A DNA stretch of 62,996 nt from an uncultured Formosa sp. GTDB lineage: Bacteria; Bacteroidota; Bacteroidia; Flavobacteriales; Flavobacteriaceae. Below are positions 33,848-43,659 of the stretch, in pieces. The notes under the pieces were generated by a model that saw nothing but the letters and a program-made list of their open reading frames with translations, was not told where the DNA came from and ran no database searches. How positions within the stretch are numbered: the first letter of the stretch is position 1; each line of letters opens with the position of its first letter. The stretch covers positions 1 to 62,996 of the forward strand of contig CAJXDP010000004.1 in the NCBI GenBank assembly GCA_913052445.1, written 5' to 3'. The position numbers were made by a program, and so were the translations under genes.

Positions 33848-34951
33848 TTGAGTAAGTTAAAAAACATTAAAATAAAGATATGCATAGTAACCTCTTCATT
33901 AGGTAAAGGAGGGGCTCAAAAGTCGTCTGCTGCACTGTCTATTGTACTAGATACTTTAGGATATGAGGTTCATATAGTAAGTATCCTTGACAACATAGAC
34001 TATGCTTACAAAGGAACTTTGTTAAACTTAGGGGCTCTAAAAAAAGAAGATGATTCTATTTTTGGAAAAGTAAAAAGGTTCTATGTATTTTTTAATTACC
34101 TTAAAATACAAAAATTTGACTTTATAATAGACAGTCGTTCTAGACCAAAGATTATTAAACAACTCTTGATTAATAAATTACTCTATGTCAATCAAAAAGT
34201 AATTTTTATAGTTCACAGTTTTTTTTTAAATAATTATATTCCAAAAAATAAGTTTATAGCTCAGTATTTATATAAAAAGTCATTTAAGTTCGTGACAGTC
34301 TCTAAAAATATAAAGTCTAAATTGGTCTCTAAGTATCAATTTAATAATGTTCATGTTATTCACAATACAATAAATAAAGCCCAAACTAGTCCTGTAACAG
34401 ATTTTTTAGTTCCAGATGGTAACTATATTTTGTTTTTTGGTAGGATCGTAGACTCTGTAAAGAATTTAACATTATTAATAGAAAGCTTCAATCGTTCAAT
34501 ACTAAAAGATAAAAATATTAAACTCGTCATACTGGGTGAGGGTATAGATAAAATTAGGTTAGAGCAGAAAGTTCAATTAATGGACCTAAAAAATCACATC
34601 CTCTTCATGGAGTATACAAATAATCCCTATCCAATAGTCAGGAAAGCATTGTTTACTGTGCTTACTAGCAAATATGAAGGGTTTCCTGCAATGTTAGTTG
34701 AAAGTTTATCTCAAGGCACTCCGGTTATTTCGGTTAACTGTCAATCGGGGCCTTCTGAAATTATAACCGAGGCCCAAAATGGATTGTTGGTCCCTAATAA
34801 TAACTCTGACTTATTGGCTGAGGCTATGAATCGTTTAGTGACAGATAATGATCTCTACTTGTTTTGTAAAAATAACGCCAAAAAGAGTGTTGAAAAGTTT
34901 GATATTGAACACATCTCAAAAAAATGGAAGCAAATAATTGAAAGCTCTTAG
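33848..34951 (+). CDS. Glycosyltransferase family 4 (GT-B fold)
   Basis: The protein has 367 residues starting with TTG. The only in-frame codons between the upstream stop and this TTG are a few poor alternatives, and the conserved first strand (KICIVTSSLGKGGAQKS) begins within ten residues, so TTG is the best start. The retaining GT4 signature is KYEGFPAMLVESLSQGTP with the ExxxxxxxE pair at Glu277/Glu285. It transfers a sugar from an activated donor in the cytoplasm; the donor and acceptor are unknown. Part of the flippase cluster, and convergent with the next glycosyltransferase. Confidence 0.85.
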   Translation: MSKLKNIKIKICIVTSSLGKGGAQKSSAALSIVLDTLGYEVHIVSILDNIDYAYKGTLLNLGALKKEDDSIFGKVKRFYVFFNYLKIQKFDFIIDSRSRPKIIKQLLINKLLYVNQKVIFIVHSFFLNNYIPKNKFIAQYLYKKSFKFVTVSKNIKSKLVSKYQFNNVHVIHNTINKAQTSPVTDFLVPDGNYILFFGRIVDSVKNLTLLIESFNRSILKDKNIKLVILGEGIDKIRLEQKVQLMDLKNHILFMEYTNNPYPIVRKALFTVLTSKYEGFPAMLVESLSQGTPVISVNCQSGPSEIITEAQNGLLVPNNNSDLLAEAMNRLVTDNDLYLFCKNNAKKSVEKFDIEHISKKWKQIIESS

Positions 34952-34966
34952 CTTTTAAGATAAATA

Positions 34967-35905
34967 TTATTTGAATGGAGATACATATATATTATATCCT
35001 AATAGTATATTTTGTATTCTCTTCAATAGTCCAATTAAAGCAGAAGGAGAATTGAGTATTATGCGTTGCTTAAAATTAAGGTTTAAAGGGCTTATTTCTT
35101 TTCTGATTATTTTATAATTAATGTAATCTTTAGCGATTTTTCTTTCAATAGCTACTGAAAACCGATTTAAATCCATGTACTTTTTGAAAGAATGAGGAGC
35201 ATTATCTATATCTTTAAATTTATCAAATAGCTTTAGTCGGTCAATTCTATTTGCTGAATAAGACAAATGGTATTTTGGTGCTAAAATAATTTTATTTGAA
35301 CTTTCTGATCTAGAAAAGGCTATTGATTCCTTGAGTGCAATCCGAATCCATAAATCTGTATCCTGTCCTGAGCGCATTTCTTCGTCAAACATTCCAATTT
35401 TGTTGAATGTTTTCTTGGGAACTAAAACAGCTGAGGACCAAGCGATACTATCATTAAATGAGGCATAAAAGTAGTCGTTAATAATCCCAAAATGATCTGG
35501 TGAAACGCCATTGTAGTTTGCTTTTATTTTTCGGCCATTGAAATATTTTTTATAGTACGCTGCAGCGAATAATCCGCAATTCGGATAGCTTTTGTATAAT
35601 GTGTAAAGGTTTTCTAAGTGATTGGTTTCCCATAGGTCATCGCCATCTAACAAGGCAATTAAGTCAGAATTAGATTTAGATATTCCAAAGTTTCTAGCAT
35701 GAGAAACCCCATTATTTGAATTTGAGAAAATAGTGATTCGTGGATCTTTAATCTCACTAACTATGGACGCACTGTTGTCATTTGAGCCATCATCTACAAT
35801 AATAATTTCATAATCTAAAAACGTTTGATTAAATACGCTGTCTAACGTTTCTTTTATGAAGCGTTCTTTATTATACAATGGAACAACGATAGAAATTAAC
35901 GGCAT
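34967..35905 (-). CDS. Glycosyltransferase family 2
   Basis: The protein has 312 residues with a GT-A fold. The nucleotide-sugar site is VVPLYNKERFI at the start, then VDDGSNDNS; the metal-binding DxD is LDGDDLW, and the acid/base region is RSGQDTDLWIRIA. It is an inverting transferase whose sugar cannot be predicted. It is the last gene of a minus-strand set ftsE - GT2 - GT2 with 2-4 base spacings. Confidence 0.87.
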   Translation of the reverse strand: MPLISIVVPLYNKERFIKETLDSVFNQTFLDYEIIIVDDGSNDNSASIVSEIKDPRITIFSNSNNGVSHARNFGISKSNSDLIALLDGDDLWETNHLENLYTLYKSYPNCGLFAAAYYKKYFNGRKIKANYNGVSPDHFGIINDYFYASFNDSIAWSSAVLVPKKTFNKIGMFDEEMRSGQDTDLWIRIALKESIAFSRSESSNKIILAPKYHLSYSANRIDRLKLFDKFKDIDNAPHSFKKYMDLNRFSVAIERKIAKDYINYKIIRKEISPLNLNFKQRIILNSPSALIGLLKRIQNILLGYNIYVSPFK

Positions 35906-35909
35906 TAAT

Positions 35910-36785
35910 TTATTTCTTACAAAAGTGATATAATTTATAGAAGTCTAATATGATTAATGGTGCTTTAAAATTAATTAACACCCATGAAATTATAGGACTA
36001 AATAGTCTTCCTTTTAGCTCTACTACTTTAGTCAAATGTAGTTTTTCTATTAGTTTGTAAGCCCATACTAATTTACTTTGTTTTGAGCTAATTAAGTTCT
36101 GATCATACAAATATCTTATGGTTCTTGAAGCTTCTTTCGATTTTAACAAAAAAGAATAGTTATCGTCAATACCCATATGGTTTGTATAATTGTCCAAGTG
36201 TTTGAAAGGAATGTTTTTAGATTCTAGTTCCGAGCTAAATGCTAAGTCAAGTCCGTACCGATTTTCAAGTGATGTGTTTGTGAGTTTAAAACTTTCTCGA
36301 CTAATTAGCATATTACCGGAGTAGATATTCCTGTAGGGCTTAATTTCACGATTATCAGCAGACTTAGACTCTCTACTGACGCCATACCTAAATCTTAATC
36401 GATCCTTGTCAGGGTGTTGGTTTGAATATGAATAGCCTCCAAAAAACGCTTTAATATCCTTGTTTTTTAATATGGCATTTATGTAGTTTTGGATGTATTT
36501 ATTTTGACTAGGAATCATATCTGAATCTATATACAAAATCCAGTTATAAAGTGCTTTCGTACTTAGCAGTTCCCGCATTGCAGTTCTACCAATAGAACAA
36601 TTATTTCGATATATTTTGACGAGTTTTGAATTTTTTAAGTTAGATCTATCATAAATATTTTGATCTGAAAAGTCATCCCCGATAATAATTTCGAAATCAA
36701 TATTACTAGCGTTAGCTTGCGCATAAAGTTCAGCTACTAATTCTTCAACATTGTAATTATAAGTTGGAATAAGTATAGAGAGCAT
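35910..36785 (-). CDS. Glycosyltransferase family 2
   Basis: The protein has 291 residues. The GT-A start SILIPTYNYN is followed by IIGDDFSDQN, the metal-binding YIDSDMIP, and a GNMLISRESF acceptor-side segment. The C-terminal third is basic and amphipathic, suggesting membrane association. It begins two bases after ftsE ends. Relatives of this glycosyltransferase sit beside ftsE in other Flavobacteriaceae, as far as I recall, so the link may be lineage-conserved. Confidence 0.82.
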   Translation of the reverse strand: MLSILIPTYNYNVEELVAELYAQANASNIDFEIIIGDDFSDQNIYDRSNLKNSKLVKIYRNNCSIGRTAMRELLSTKALYNWILYIDSDMIPSQNKYIQNYINAILKNKDIKAFFGGYSYSNQHPDKDRLRFRYGVSRESKSADNREIKPYRNIYSGNMLISRESFKLTNTSLENRYGLDLAFSSELESKNIPFKHLDNYTNHMGIDDNYSFLLKSKEASRTIRYLYDQNLISSKQSKLVWAYKLIEKLHLTKVVELKGRLFSPIISWVLINFKAPLIILDFYKLYHFCKK

Positions 36786-36787
36786 GA

Positions 36788-37471
36788 TTAGTTTTTACGT
36801 TGAACAACCTCAAAAACTTTAGAGTCTTCGCATTTGAGAGTTTTACTTGGATATTTCAATATTAAAGCATAGTCATGAGTTGCCATAAGGATAGTATGTC
36901 CCTTTTTGTTGAGATCTAAAAGTACTTCCATTACTTCAACGCTTGTTTGTGGATCTAGATTTCCTGTAGGCTCATCTGCTAAAATTAATTGAGGGTCATT
37001 TAATAGTGCTCTTGCTATAGCTACGCGTTGTTGCTCCCCTCCAGATAGCTCATATGGGTAATTATGGCCTTTACTGTGCATGCTTACTTTCTTAAGAACC
37101 GCTTTTATTTTATCGATTATGAGTTCTTTTTGTTTCCATCCAGTCGCTTTTAAAACAAACTCAAGATTTCCATTAATCGTGAGTTCATTCATTAATTTAA
37201 AATCTTGAAATACTACTCCTAACTTACGTCTCAAAAAGGGGATATCATTTTCTTTCATTTTTTTTAGGTCCATATCAACTATTGAACCACTGCCATTTGT
37301 TAATTTCAAATCTCCGTAAAGAGTTTTTAACAAACTACTTTTTCCGGAGCCTGTTTTTCCGATAAGATACACAAACTCCCCTTCTTTAACGTCAATATTT
37401 ACCTCCTTTAGGATCAAATTGTTGTTTTGGGAAATAGAAACCTCTTGTAATTTTAATACTGAATTTGACAT
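36788..37471 (-). CDS. ftsE: ABC ATPase, FtsE-like
   Basis: The protein has 227 residues. Walker A GKTGSGKSS (38-46), signature LSGGEQQ (142-148) and Walker B LILADEP (Asp166/Glu167). The short chain and VVFQDFKLMNELTINGN near the Q-loop match FtsE, which with FtsX controls peptidoglycan hydrolases at the division site. ftsX is not adjacent, which is usual in this group. It leads an operon with two glycosyltransferases. A LolD-type role is the main alternative. Confidence 0.82.
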   Translation of the reverse strand: MSNSVLKLQEVSISQNNNLILKEVNIDVKEGEFVYLIGKTGSGKSSLLKTLYGDLKLTNGSGSIVDMDLKKMKENDIPFLRRKLGVVFQDFKLMNELTINGNLEFVLKATGWKQKELIIDKIKAVLKKVSMHSKGHNYPYELSGGEQQRVAIARALLNDPQLILADEPTGNLDPQTSVEVMEVLLDLNKKGHTILMATHDYALILKYPSKTLKCEDSKVFEVVQRKN

Positions 37472-37619
37472 TGGTTATATCTAAAAATGATTTTTATAAA
37501 AGTATTACTATTTGATCCAATTATCAAAGAACACTTTACTTAAAACGCTTAGGTTTCATTTTAATTATATAATGGGCATAATTTACACTAAATTTTCTCG
37601 TTATCATCTGTATATATTT

Positions 37620-37627
37620 TATATTTG
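37620..37627 (+). promoter_or_regulatory. -7 box of the TPR-barrel operon
   Basis: TATATTTG matches TAnnTTTG, 20 bases before the TPR gene's ATG. No good -33 element is visible. Confidence 0.45.
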
Positions 37628-37647
37628 AATGTATAAATTCCCTGTCT

Positions 37648-40600
37648 ATGAACACTACAAAATTCTTGGTTCAACTTTCCTTTTTGTGTTTTCTATGTTT
37701 TGGGTTTTCTCAGGAATCAGCTATTTATTCTCACGAAACATTTCGTTATAATTCTGCATTATCTCTTTACAACACTCAGCAGTTTCAATCGGCTCAGCTT
37801 ATTTTTCAATCCGTTAAATCCACTACATCAGATTCTTTTTTAAAATCAAATGCCACTTACTATATTGCCAATTGTGCGGTTCGGCTTAATCAACCAAATG
37901 CCGAATTTCTTGTGGAGTCTTTTGTGAGAGATTATCCATCTAGTAATAGGCGAAACTCAGCTTATTTTGAAATCGCAAATTATTATTTTAAAAACTCTAA
38001 ATATGCTTTTGCATGTAAGTGGTATGAAAAGGTAGAGATCAATAGACTTTCCAGATTAAATAGTGAGCCTTTTCATTTCAATTATGGCTATAGCCTTTAT
38101 AAAATTAAAAAATATGAGAAGGCTAAATTGAATCTAAAACTGCTTGAATCCTCTCAAGTCTATGGATCACAAGTTAAATATTATATAGGTTTCATGGCCT
38201 ATGAAGCTGATGATTATAAGATGGCATCTGTTTATTTTAATCAACTTGAAGGAGTTGAGGCCTTCAATGAAACCTTAGCTTACTACCAATCAGACTTAAG
38301 TTTTAAATTAGGCAACTTTAGAAAAGCATCAGACTTAGCATTAGCTACCATTAAAGAGGGATCTACTAAGCAAGTTTCTGAGCTTTCTAAAATCATTGGA
38401 GAAAGTTATTTCAACCTTCAGGAGTATTCGAAAGCAATTCCATATTTAGAAGCCTACAAAGGAAAAAAAGGACGCTGGAGCCATTCAGACTTTTATCAAC
38501 TTGGCTATGCTTTTTACAAACAAAATGACTATCAAAGTTCAATTAATGAGTTTAATAAAATAATAGATAGTTCAAATAATATTTCTCAAAATGCCTACTA
38601 TATTTTAGCAAAATGTTATCTAAATCTGAATAAAAAACAAGCCGCATTAAATGCGTTTAAAAATGCTTCTGAAATGGATTTTATTCCAACTATTACAGAA
38701 GATGCTTGGCTCAATTACGCTAAATTGAGCTATGAAATTGGCAATCCATACCAGTCTACGACTGGAGTTTTAATCCGCTTTTTAACACTTTATCCTAAAT
38801 CAGCCTCTAAAATACAGGTTGAGTCTTTACTCATCGATTCATATATTAGCTCCAATAATTACAAAGAGGCCCTGGATTTTTTGAAAAATAAATCCAAATC
38901 TTTTCATAAAGAATCCTACCAGAAAGTTACATTTCTTAGAGGGTTAGAATTATATAACGAAGCTGAATACACAGCTTCTGATGCACTATTAGATAATTCA
39001 CTTTCGGTTTCTTTAGATCCAATTACAAAGGCAAGAGCTACTTATTGGAGTGGAGAAGTAGCCTATCAATTAATGAATTACAAAAAGGCACTTCAGCGGT
39101 TTAAAGACTTTAGTCAACTCGTACAAAGTTCCAAACTTAAAGAATCCGATAACCTGAATTATAATTTGGCTTATACATACTTCAAGCTAAAGCAGTATCC
39201 AAATGCCATCAATAATTTTCAGTTATTTATAGAAAATAAACCATCTGATTTGGTGGTTTTAAACGATGCATTTCTCAGAATGGCTGATTGCTATTTTGTG
39301 AGTACTCAATACAGTCTAGCAATTGATGCCTACCAAGCTGCTTTGGATTTAAATAAAATCGAAGCTGACTATGCAACGTTTCAAATAGCCGTTAGTAATG
39401 GGTATTTGGGTCAAATCCAAACTAAAATTAATGGTCTAAATAAAGTGATGGATTATAAATCATCCTATTTGATAGATCAAGCACTTTTTGAATTAGCAAA
39501 CACCTATGCTAATCAATCAAATTCACCCAAAGCTATTGAAATATATACTGAATTAATAACAGATTATTCAACAAGTACTTTAGTGTCCAAGGCGTTATTG
39601 CGTAAGGGATTAATTGAGTATAATCAAAATGACATCCAATCAGCTCTTAAAAGCTTTAATTCTGTAGCGACTGAATATCCTTCTACACCAGAAGCATTTC
39701 AGGCCATTAGTTCCTCACGCTCTATTTATATTGACTTAGGTCAAGTAGATACTTATGCTCTTTGGGTCAATTCTTTAGATTACACAAGCGTCACTGATAG
39801 TGAATTAGAAACAGTTACTTATGAAGCTGCAGAAAAACAGTATTTAGATAATAATTCCAAAAAAGCTATAGAATTGTTTAATGGGTATATTGTTAGTTTT
39901 TCAAATGGCAAAAACGTTATAAGAGCTCATTTTTATCTTGCGGAATTATATAACATTAGTGCTCTAACAGCTAATGCATTACCACATTATCAATATGTTT
40001 GCGAGCAACCTATAAGTGAGTTCACAGAAACAGCACTATTAAGAACGTCTGAAATTTTATTAAATTCAGAAAATTTTAAAGCGGTATTGAATGTCTTATT
40101 CCGACTAGAATCTGAATCTAAAAACCCACAAAACAGGCTGTATGCACAGTCTAATTTAATGAAAGTCTATTTTCAATTCGAAGATTATGATGCTTCGATT
40201 CGTTATGCGGAGATGATTCTTAAAAACAAAAAAACAGATTTTTATATTAAGAGTGATGCCTATATTGTTACTGCAAGAGCTGCAATGAAAACGAATAACG
40301 AAATAAAAGCACGAGCAGCTTACCTCCAAGCTCAGGCAATTGCAACTGGATCGATGGGGGCGGAAGCACAGTATTATGAGGCCTATTTCCTTTATTCTGA
40401 TGGAGATTATGAAGCGTCCAATGAAAGTATTCAAGTATTGATTAAAAACTTTTCTGGCTATAAGTATTATGCTTCCAAAGGACTTATTATTATGGCCAAG
40501 AACTTTTATGCTCTTGGTGATGATTTTCAAGCGAATTATATCTTAGAAAATGTCACTCAAAATTTTGCAGACTTTAAGGAAGTTACAGACGAAGCAAAAT

Positions 40601-40677
40601 TAGAACTTGAACGGATTAAGTTAGAAGTTTCCAAGACCAACTCTTCTGAAGAAACGGAAACACAAAATGAAAATTAA
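37648..40677 (+). CDS. Large exported tetratricopeptide-repeat protein
   Basis: The protein has 1009 residues. A signal peptide ends near CFGFSQ (about 21). The rest is helical repeats of about 34-37 residues with TPR spacing (for example LGYAFYKQNDYQSSINEFNK and LAYTYFKLKQYPNAINNFQ), filling almost the whole chain, then an acidic tail. Such solenoids bind partner proteins; this one is probably periplasmic. Its end overlaps the start of the barrel gene, so the two proteins are probably made together and may interact. The function is unknown. Confidence 0.87.
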   Translation: MNTTKFLVQLSFLCFLCFGFSQESAIYSHETFRYNSALSLYNTQQFQSAQLIFQSVKSTTSDSFLKSNATYYIANCAVRLNQPNAEFLVESFVRDYPSSNRRNSAYFEIANYYFKNSKYAFACKWYEKVEINRLSRLNSEPFHFNYGYSLYKIKKYEKAKLNLKLLESSQVYGSQVKYYIGFMAYEADDYKMASVYFNQLEGVEAFNETLAYYQSDLSFKLGNFRKASDLALATIKEGSTKQVSELSKIIGESYFNLQEYSKAIPYLEAYKGKKGRWSHSDFYQLGYAFYKQNDYQSSINEFNKIIDSSNNISQNAYYILAKCYLNLNKKQAALNAFKNASEMDFIPTITEDAWLNYAKLSYEIGNPYQSTTGVLIRFLTLYPKSASKIQVESLLIDSYISSNNYKEALDFLKNKSKSFHKESYQKVTFLRGLELYNEAEYTASDALLDNSLSVSLDPITKARATYWSGEVAYQLMNYKKALQRFKDFSQLVQSSKLKESDNLNYNLAYTYFKLKQYPNAINNFQLFIENKPSDLVVLNDAFLRMADCYFVSTQYSLAIDAYQAALDLNKIEADYATFQIAVSNGYLGQIQTKINGLNKVMDYKSSYLIDQALFELANTYANQSNSPKAIEIYTELITDYSTSTLVSKALLRKGLIEYNQNDIQSALKSFNSVATEYPSTPEAFQAISSSRSIYIDLGQVDTYALWVNSLDYTSVTDSELETVTYEAAEKQYLDNNSKKAIELFNGYIVSFSNGKNVIRAHFYLAELYNISALTANALPHYQYVCEQPISEFTETALLRTSEILLNSENFKAVLNVLFRLESESKNPQNRLYAQSNLMKVYFQFEDYDASIRYAEMILKNKKTDFYIKSDAYIVTARAAMKTNNEIKARAAYLQAQAIATGSMGAEAQYYEAYFLYSDGDYEASNESIQVLIKNFSGYKYYASKGLIIMAKNFYALGDDFQANYILENVTQNFADFKEVTDEAKLELERIKLEVSKTNSSEETETQNEN

Positions 40678-42412
40678 AATGATAAATATTAAATTAAAAC
40701 ACTATTTAGGTCTGCTCTTTTTTTGTGCTGTTGTGTTTTATGCTCAAAATATAGAAGCACAAAATTCTCAAACACGTGTACAAGATTCTATCGAAAAGCA
40801 GGTGGTGACCATTGTAAAGCCATACACTCCCAAAATATCGGATGCATTTAAGCTTAAGCAAGCGCCAAGCATAATGGTTTCTCAGGACTCTCAAAAAAGT
40901 ATTAAGTATACTATTTTCTCTATTCCAGTCGCCTCTACATTTACGCCTGCAAAAGGAAATTCTATCGGGGTAAAAAAATTTAAAAAAGAAAAATTATTTC
41001 AAAACTATACTTCTATCGGTCTTGGAAATTATGGTACTGTGTTAGGTAATTTATACCTTAATCATAAAATCGGTAGAGGAGAGACTCTAGGAGGGTATGT
41101 TGAGCATTACTCGTCACAAGGTGGTATGGACGGCCTTCAGTTAGAGGATTCGTTTTCAAATAATAAGGTTCAGGTTAATTACGCAAAAATATTAAAAACG
41201 TTTACTTGGACTACGGACCTCGCCTATGCCCGTCAAGCGATTAATTGGTATGGACTCCCTTACCCAACAACCTTTTCGATAAACTCTAAGCAAGTTTATT
41301 CTGCGTTGTCTTTATCCAGTAATGTCCAGTTTACTAAAGGAGTTTTTCAAAAAGTATCAATTGATTTTCAGCGATTTTCAGATGCCTATGGTTCTCAAGA
41401 ATATCGGCTTGAGGCAGACTCAAGCCTGCAACTAAATATATTTGATCAATCAATTAACACGAATTTAAGTATTGATTATTTAAATGGGGAATTTAATCAA
41501 AACTACCTAGATCCTGAGCAGAATAGTTACGGTAATACTCTTTTTTCAGTATCACCATCTTATAAATATTTTCAAGGAGATTTAGCAGTTTCAGTTGGGG
41601 TTAGAGCTACTTTTCTAATCGATTCTAACAGAAGTATAAATAGATTTTATATTTATCCAAATATAGAAGCTAGCTATTCAATAGTTAATTCTATTGTTTT
41701 GGCCTATGCTCAGATAAAAGGAGATTTAATTCAAAATACGTATTCTGATTTTGCACAAATCAATCCATTTATATCTCCTACTCTTGAAATTCGCCCAAGC
41801 TCAACTTCTTATAAATTAATCGTTGGTAGCAAAGGAAAATTATCTGAATCCATAGCGTACGACCTAAACGGAAGTTATTCTAAACAAAACGATAAAGCGC
41901 TTTTCCGTTCCAATACTATTCTGAACCTTTCAGCACTCACTAACTACAATCAAGGAAACTCTTTTGGAATCGTCTATGATGACGTTGATGTTTTTAACGC
42001 TTCAGGCGCTTTAGAATTTGACATGAGTGAAAAGTTAATGCTTCGATTTAAAGGAGACCTTTATAAGTATTCAAGTAATTTAGAACCTAGGGTTTGGAAT
42101 TTACCTGATTTTGAAGCGTCTCTGTTTCTGAATTATCAAATCTCAGACAAATGGGCATTGGTTGGAACTCTTTTTTACTATGGAGCAAGACAAGATTCTA
42201 CTACAAACGATTCCCTACACTCAGAGACTACCAATGAGACTTTAGATTCTTTTTTTGATGCCAACTTTCAATTAGATTATCAGGTTTCATCCCAATGGGG
42301 TGCCTTTCTGAAAGTTAATAATATGACCAATTCTAATTATAGCCGTTGGAACCATTACCCAGTTCAAGGGTTTCAGATTTTAGGAGGCGCGAGTTATAAA
42401 TTTGACTTTTAA
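40667..42412 (+). CDS. TonB-receptor-like outer-membrane barrel without a plug domain
   Basis: The protein has 581 residues from 40667; an alternative ATG at 40679 would avoid the 11-base overlap with the TPR gene. Signal peptide ending near NIEAQ. A short periplasmic stretch (QVVTIVKPYTPKISDAFKLK) precedes a long series of amphipathic strands with barrel-like spacing, ending with an aromatic strand (GASYKFDF). The sequence resembles the beta-barrel half of TonB-dependent receptors, but the plug domain is missing, so active siderophore or glycan import of the usual kind is doubtful. Its overlap with the TPR gene suggests a shared envelope role. Confidence 0.8.
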   Translation: MKIKMINIKLKHYLGLLFFCAVVFYAQNIEAQNSQTRVQDSIEKQVVTIVKPYTPKISDAFKLKQAPSIMVSQDSQKSIKYTIFSIPVASTFTPAKGNSIGVKKFKKEKLFQNYTSIGLGNYGTVLGNLYLNHKIGRGETLGGYVEHYSSQGGMDGLQLEDSFSNNKVQVNYAKILKTFTWTTDLAYARQAINWYGLPYPTTFSINSKQVYSALSLSSNVQFTKGVFQKVSIDFQRFSDAYGSQEYRLEADSSLQLNIFDQSINTNLSIDYLNGEFNQNYLDPEQNSYGNTLFSVSPSYKYFQGDLAVSVGVRATFLIDSNRSINRFYIYPNIEASYSIVNSIVLAYAQIKGDLIQNTYSDFAQINPFISPTLEIRPSSTSYKLIVGSKGKLSESIAYDLNGSYSKQNDKALFRSNTILNLSALTNYNQGNSFGIVYDDVDVFNASGALEFDMSEKLMLRFKGDLYKYSSNLEPRVWNLPDFEASLFLNYQISDKWALVGTLFYYGARQDSTTNDSLHSETTNETLDSFFDANFQLDYQVSSQWGAFLKVNNMTNSNYSRWNHYPVQGFQILGGASYKFDF

Positions 42413-43107
42413 GCCAATGTTATTTTTGCTAGAAAGTCAAAATGAGGGCCTTCTTCAATTAATTCGCACCGCAGTCCAGCCTGTTCACTAGCGATTTTAA
42501 GGTTTTCAAAATCAAGATACATCCAGCTAAAGGTCGCTTCTTGGTTTTTATAACGTACCGTATAGTCAAGTTCTCCGTAATAGTCTTTTGTGGCGTCCAT
42601 CCAATAACCTCCATCTTCATCTTCGTACATATATTTAATATCAGAAGAATCAATTAGGATTTGCCCGTCTGGATTTATAAGTGTTTTTAGATGACTTAAT
42701 ACAAAAGGCGTATGTGCTAGCGATTGGAAAATCCCAGACCCATTCATTAATAATAACAGGGTGTCAAAAGAGGCGGTTTCGTCCATTACATCCAATACAT
42801 GTGCCTGGTTTAATCCACGCAAACGACAGGCTTCAATCGCCCCTACAGAAATGTCGATTGATTTCACCTTTAGTCCTTTTGATTTTAAATACAAACTATG
42901 ACTGCCGGCCCCACATCCAATATCAAGTACAGTACCCTTAGATAATTTTAAGGCTGTTTTCTCAAGAGAAGGCATCTCTGAGTGGTTTCTAAATAAATAG
43001 GGTAAGGGCAAAGAATCTACTTCTGTAATACTTGTAGAAGTTATTAGGTCTTCAGAACAATTTCCGAGTTGGTAATCTAAAATTGCAGTTCCAAAAACAT
43101 CTTTCAT
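42409..43107 (-). CDS. SAM-dependent methyltransferase (class I)
   Basis: The protein has 232 residues. The SAM motif I is VLDIGCGAGSHSLYL (about 60-74), followed by a conserved acidic residue in KSIDIS and the LLLMNGSG motif. The substrate is unknown. The last four bases overlap the end of the barrel gene on the opposite strand. The start at 43107 lies 32 bases from the divergent YkgJ-like gene. Confidence 0.8.
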   Translation of the reverse strand: MKDVFGTAILDYQLGNCSEDLITSTSITEVDSLPLPYLFRNHSEMPSLEKTALKLSKGTVLDIGCGAGSHSLYLKSKGLKVKSIDISVGAIEACRLRGLNQAHVLDVMDETASFDTLLLLMNGSGIFQSLAHTPFVLSHLKTLINPDGQILIDSSDIKYMYEDEDGGYWMDATKDYYGELDYTVRYKNQEATFSWMYLDFENLKIASEQAGLRCELIEEGPHFDFLAKITLA

Positions 43108-43139
43108 TATACTGAGCTATTTATTCTTAGTTTTGCAGC

Positions 43140-43631
43140 ATGCAAGACCAATTAAGAACCCTTTCAAAGGAAGCCAAAGTTAAGCAAAAGGAGCATAAAA
43201 CCTTTTTTATCAAGCTTAGAAAAAAAACCCCAAAAAAACTCGATTCAATTATGGAAAAACTCCATGAATCAGAGTTTGAAAAAACAGACTGCCTTCAGTG
43301 TGCAAATTGTTGTAAAACAACCAGTCCAATTTTTACGACTAAAGATATAGAACGCATTTCAAAATCATTTAGAATTAAAACAAGACAATTTATTGATACG
43401 TATCTTAATTTAGATGCCGATTCTGATTATGTTTTGAAATCATCTCCTTGCACGTTCTTGGCAGCCGATAATAACTGTAATATTTATGATGTGCGCCCCA
43501 AAGCCTGTAGAGAATATCCACATACCAATCGAAAAAACTTTGAAAAGATATCAGACTTAACACTTAAGAATGTTGCGATCTGTCCAGCTACATTTAACAT
43601 CGTTGAGGCTTTAAGAGCTAAATTAAAATAA
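43140..43631 (+). CDS. YkgJ-family cysteine-cluster protein
   Basis: The protein has 163 residues. The N-terminal 45 residues are basic. The family cysteines are CLQCANCC (51, 54, 57, 58), then Cys104, Cys113 and Cys123 in the CTFL...CNIYDVRPKACREYP stretch, and a late ICPAT. These are the putative zinc/iron-chelating positions of the CxxCxxCC family. The true metal and role are not known. Confidence 0.85.
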   Translation: MQDQLRTLSKEAKVKQKEHKTFFIKLRKKTPKKLDSIMEKLHESEFEKTDCLQCANCCKTTSPIFTTKDIERISKSFRIKTRQFIDTYLNLDADSDYVLKSSPCTFLAADNNCNIYDVRPKACREYPHTNRKNFEKISDLTLKNVAICPATFNIVEALRAKLK

Positions 43632-43659
43632 TTATATTTATAAAAATTTTAATGATATC

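Noticed and set aside
40156-40530. Antisense frame in the TPR gene
   Set aside because: It has no start context or homology; the TPR repeats on the other strand explain the sequence.
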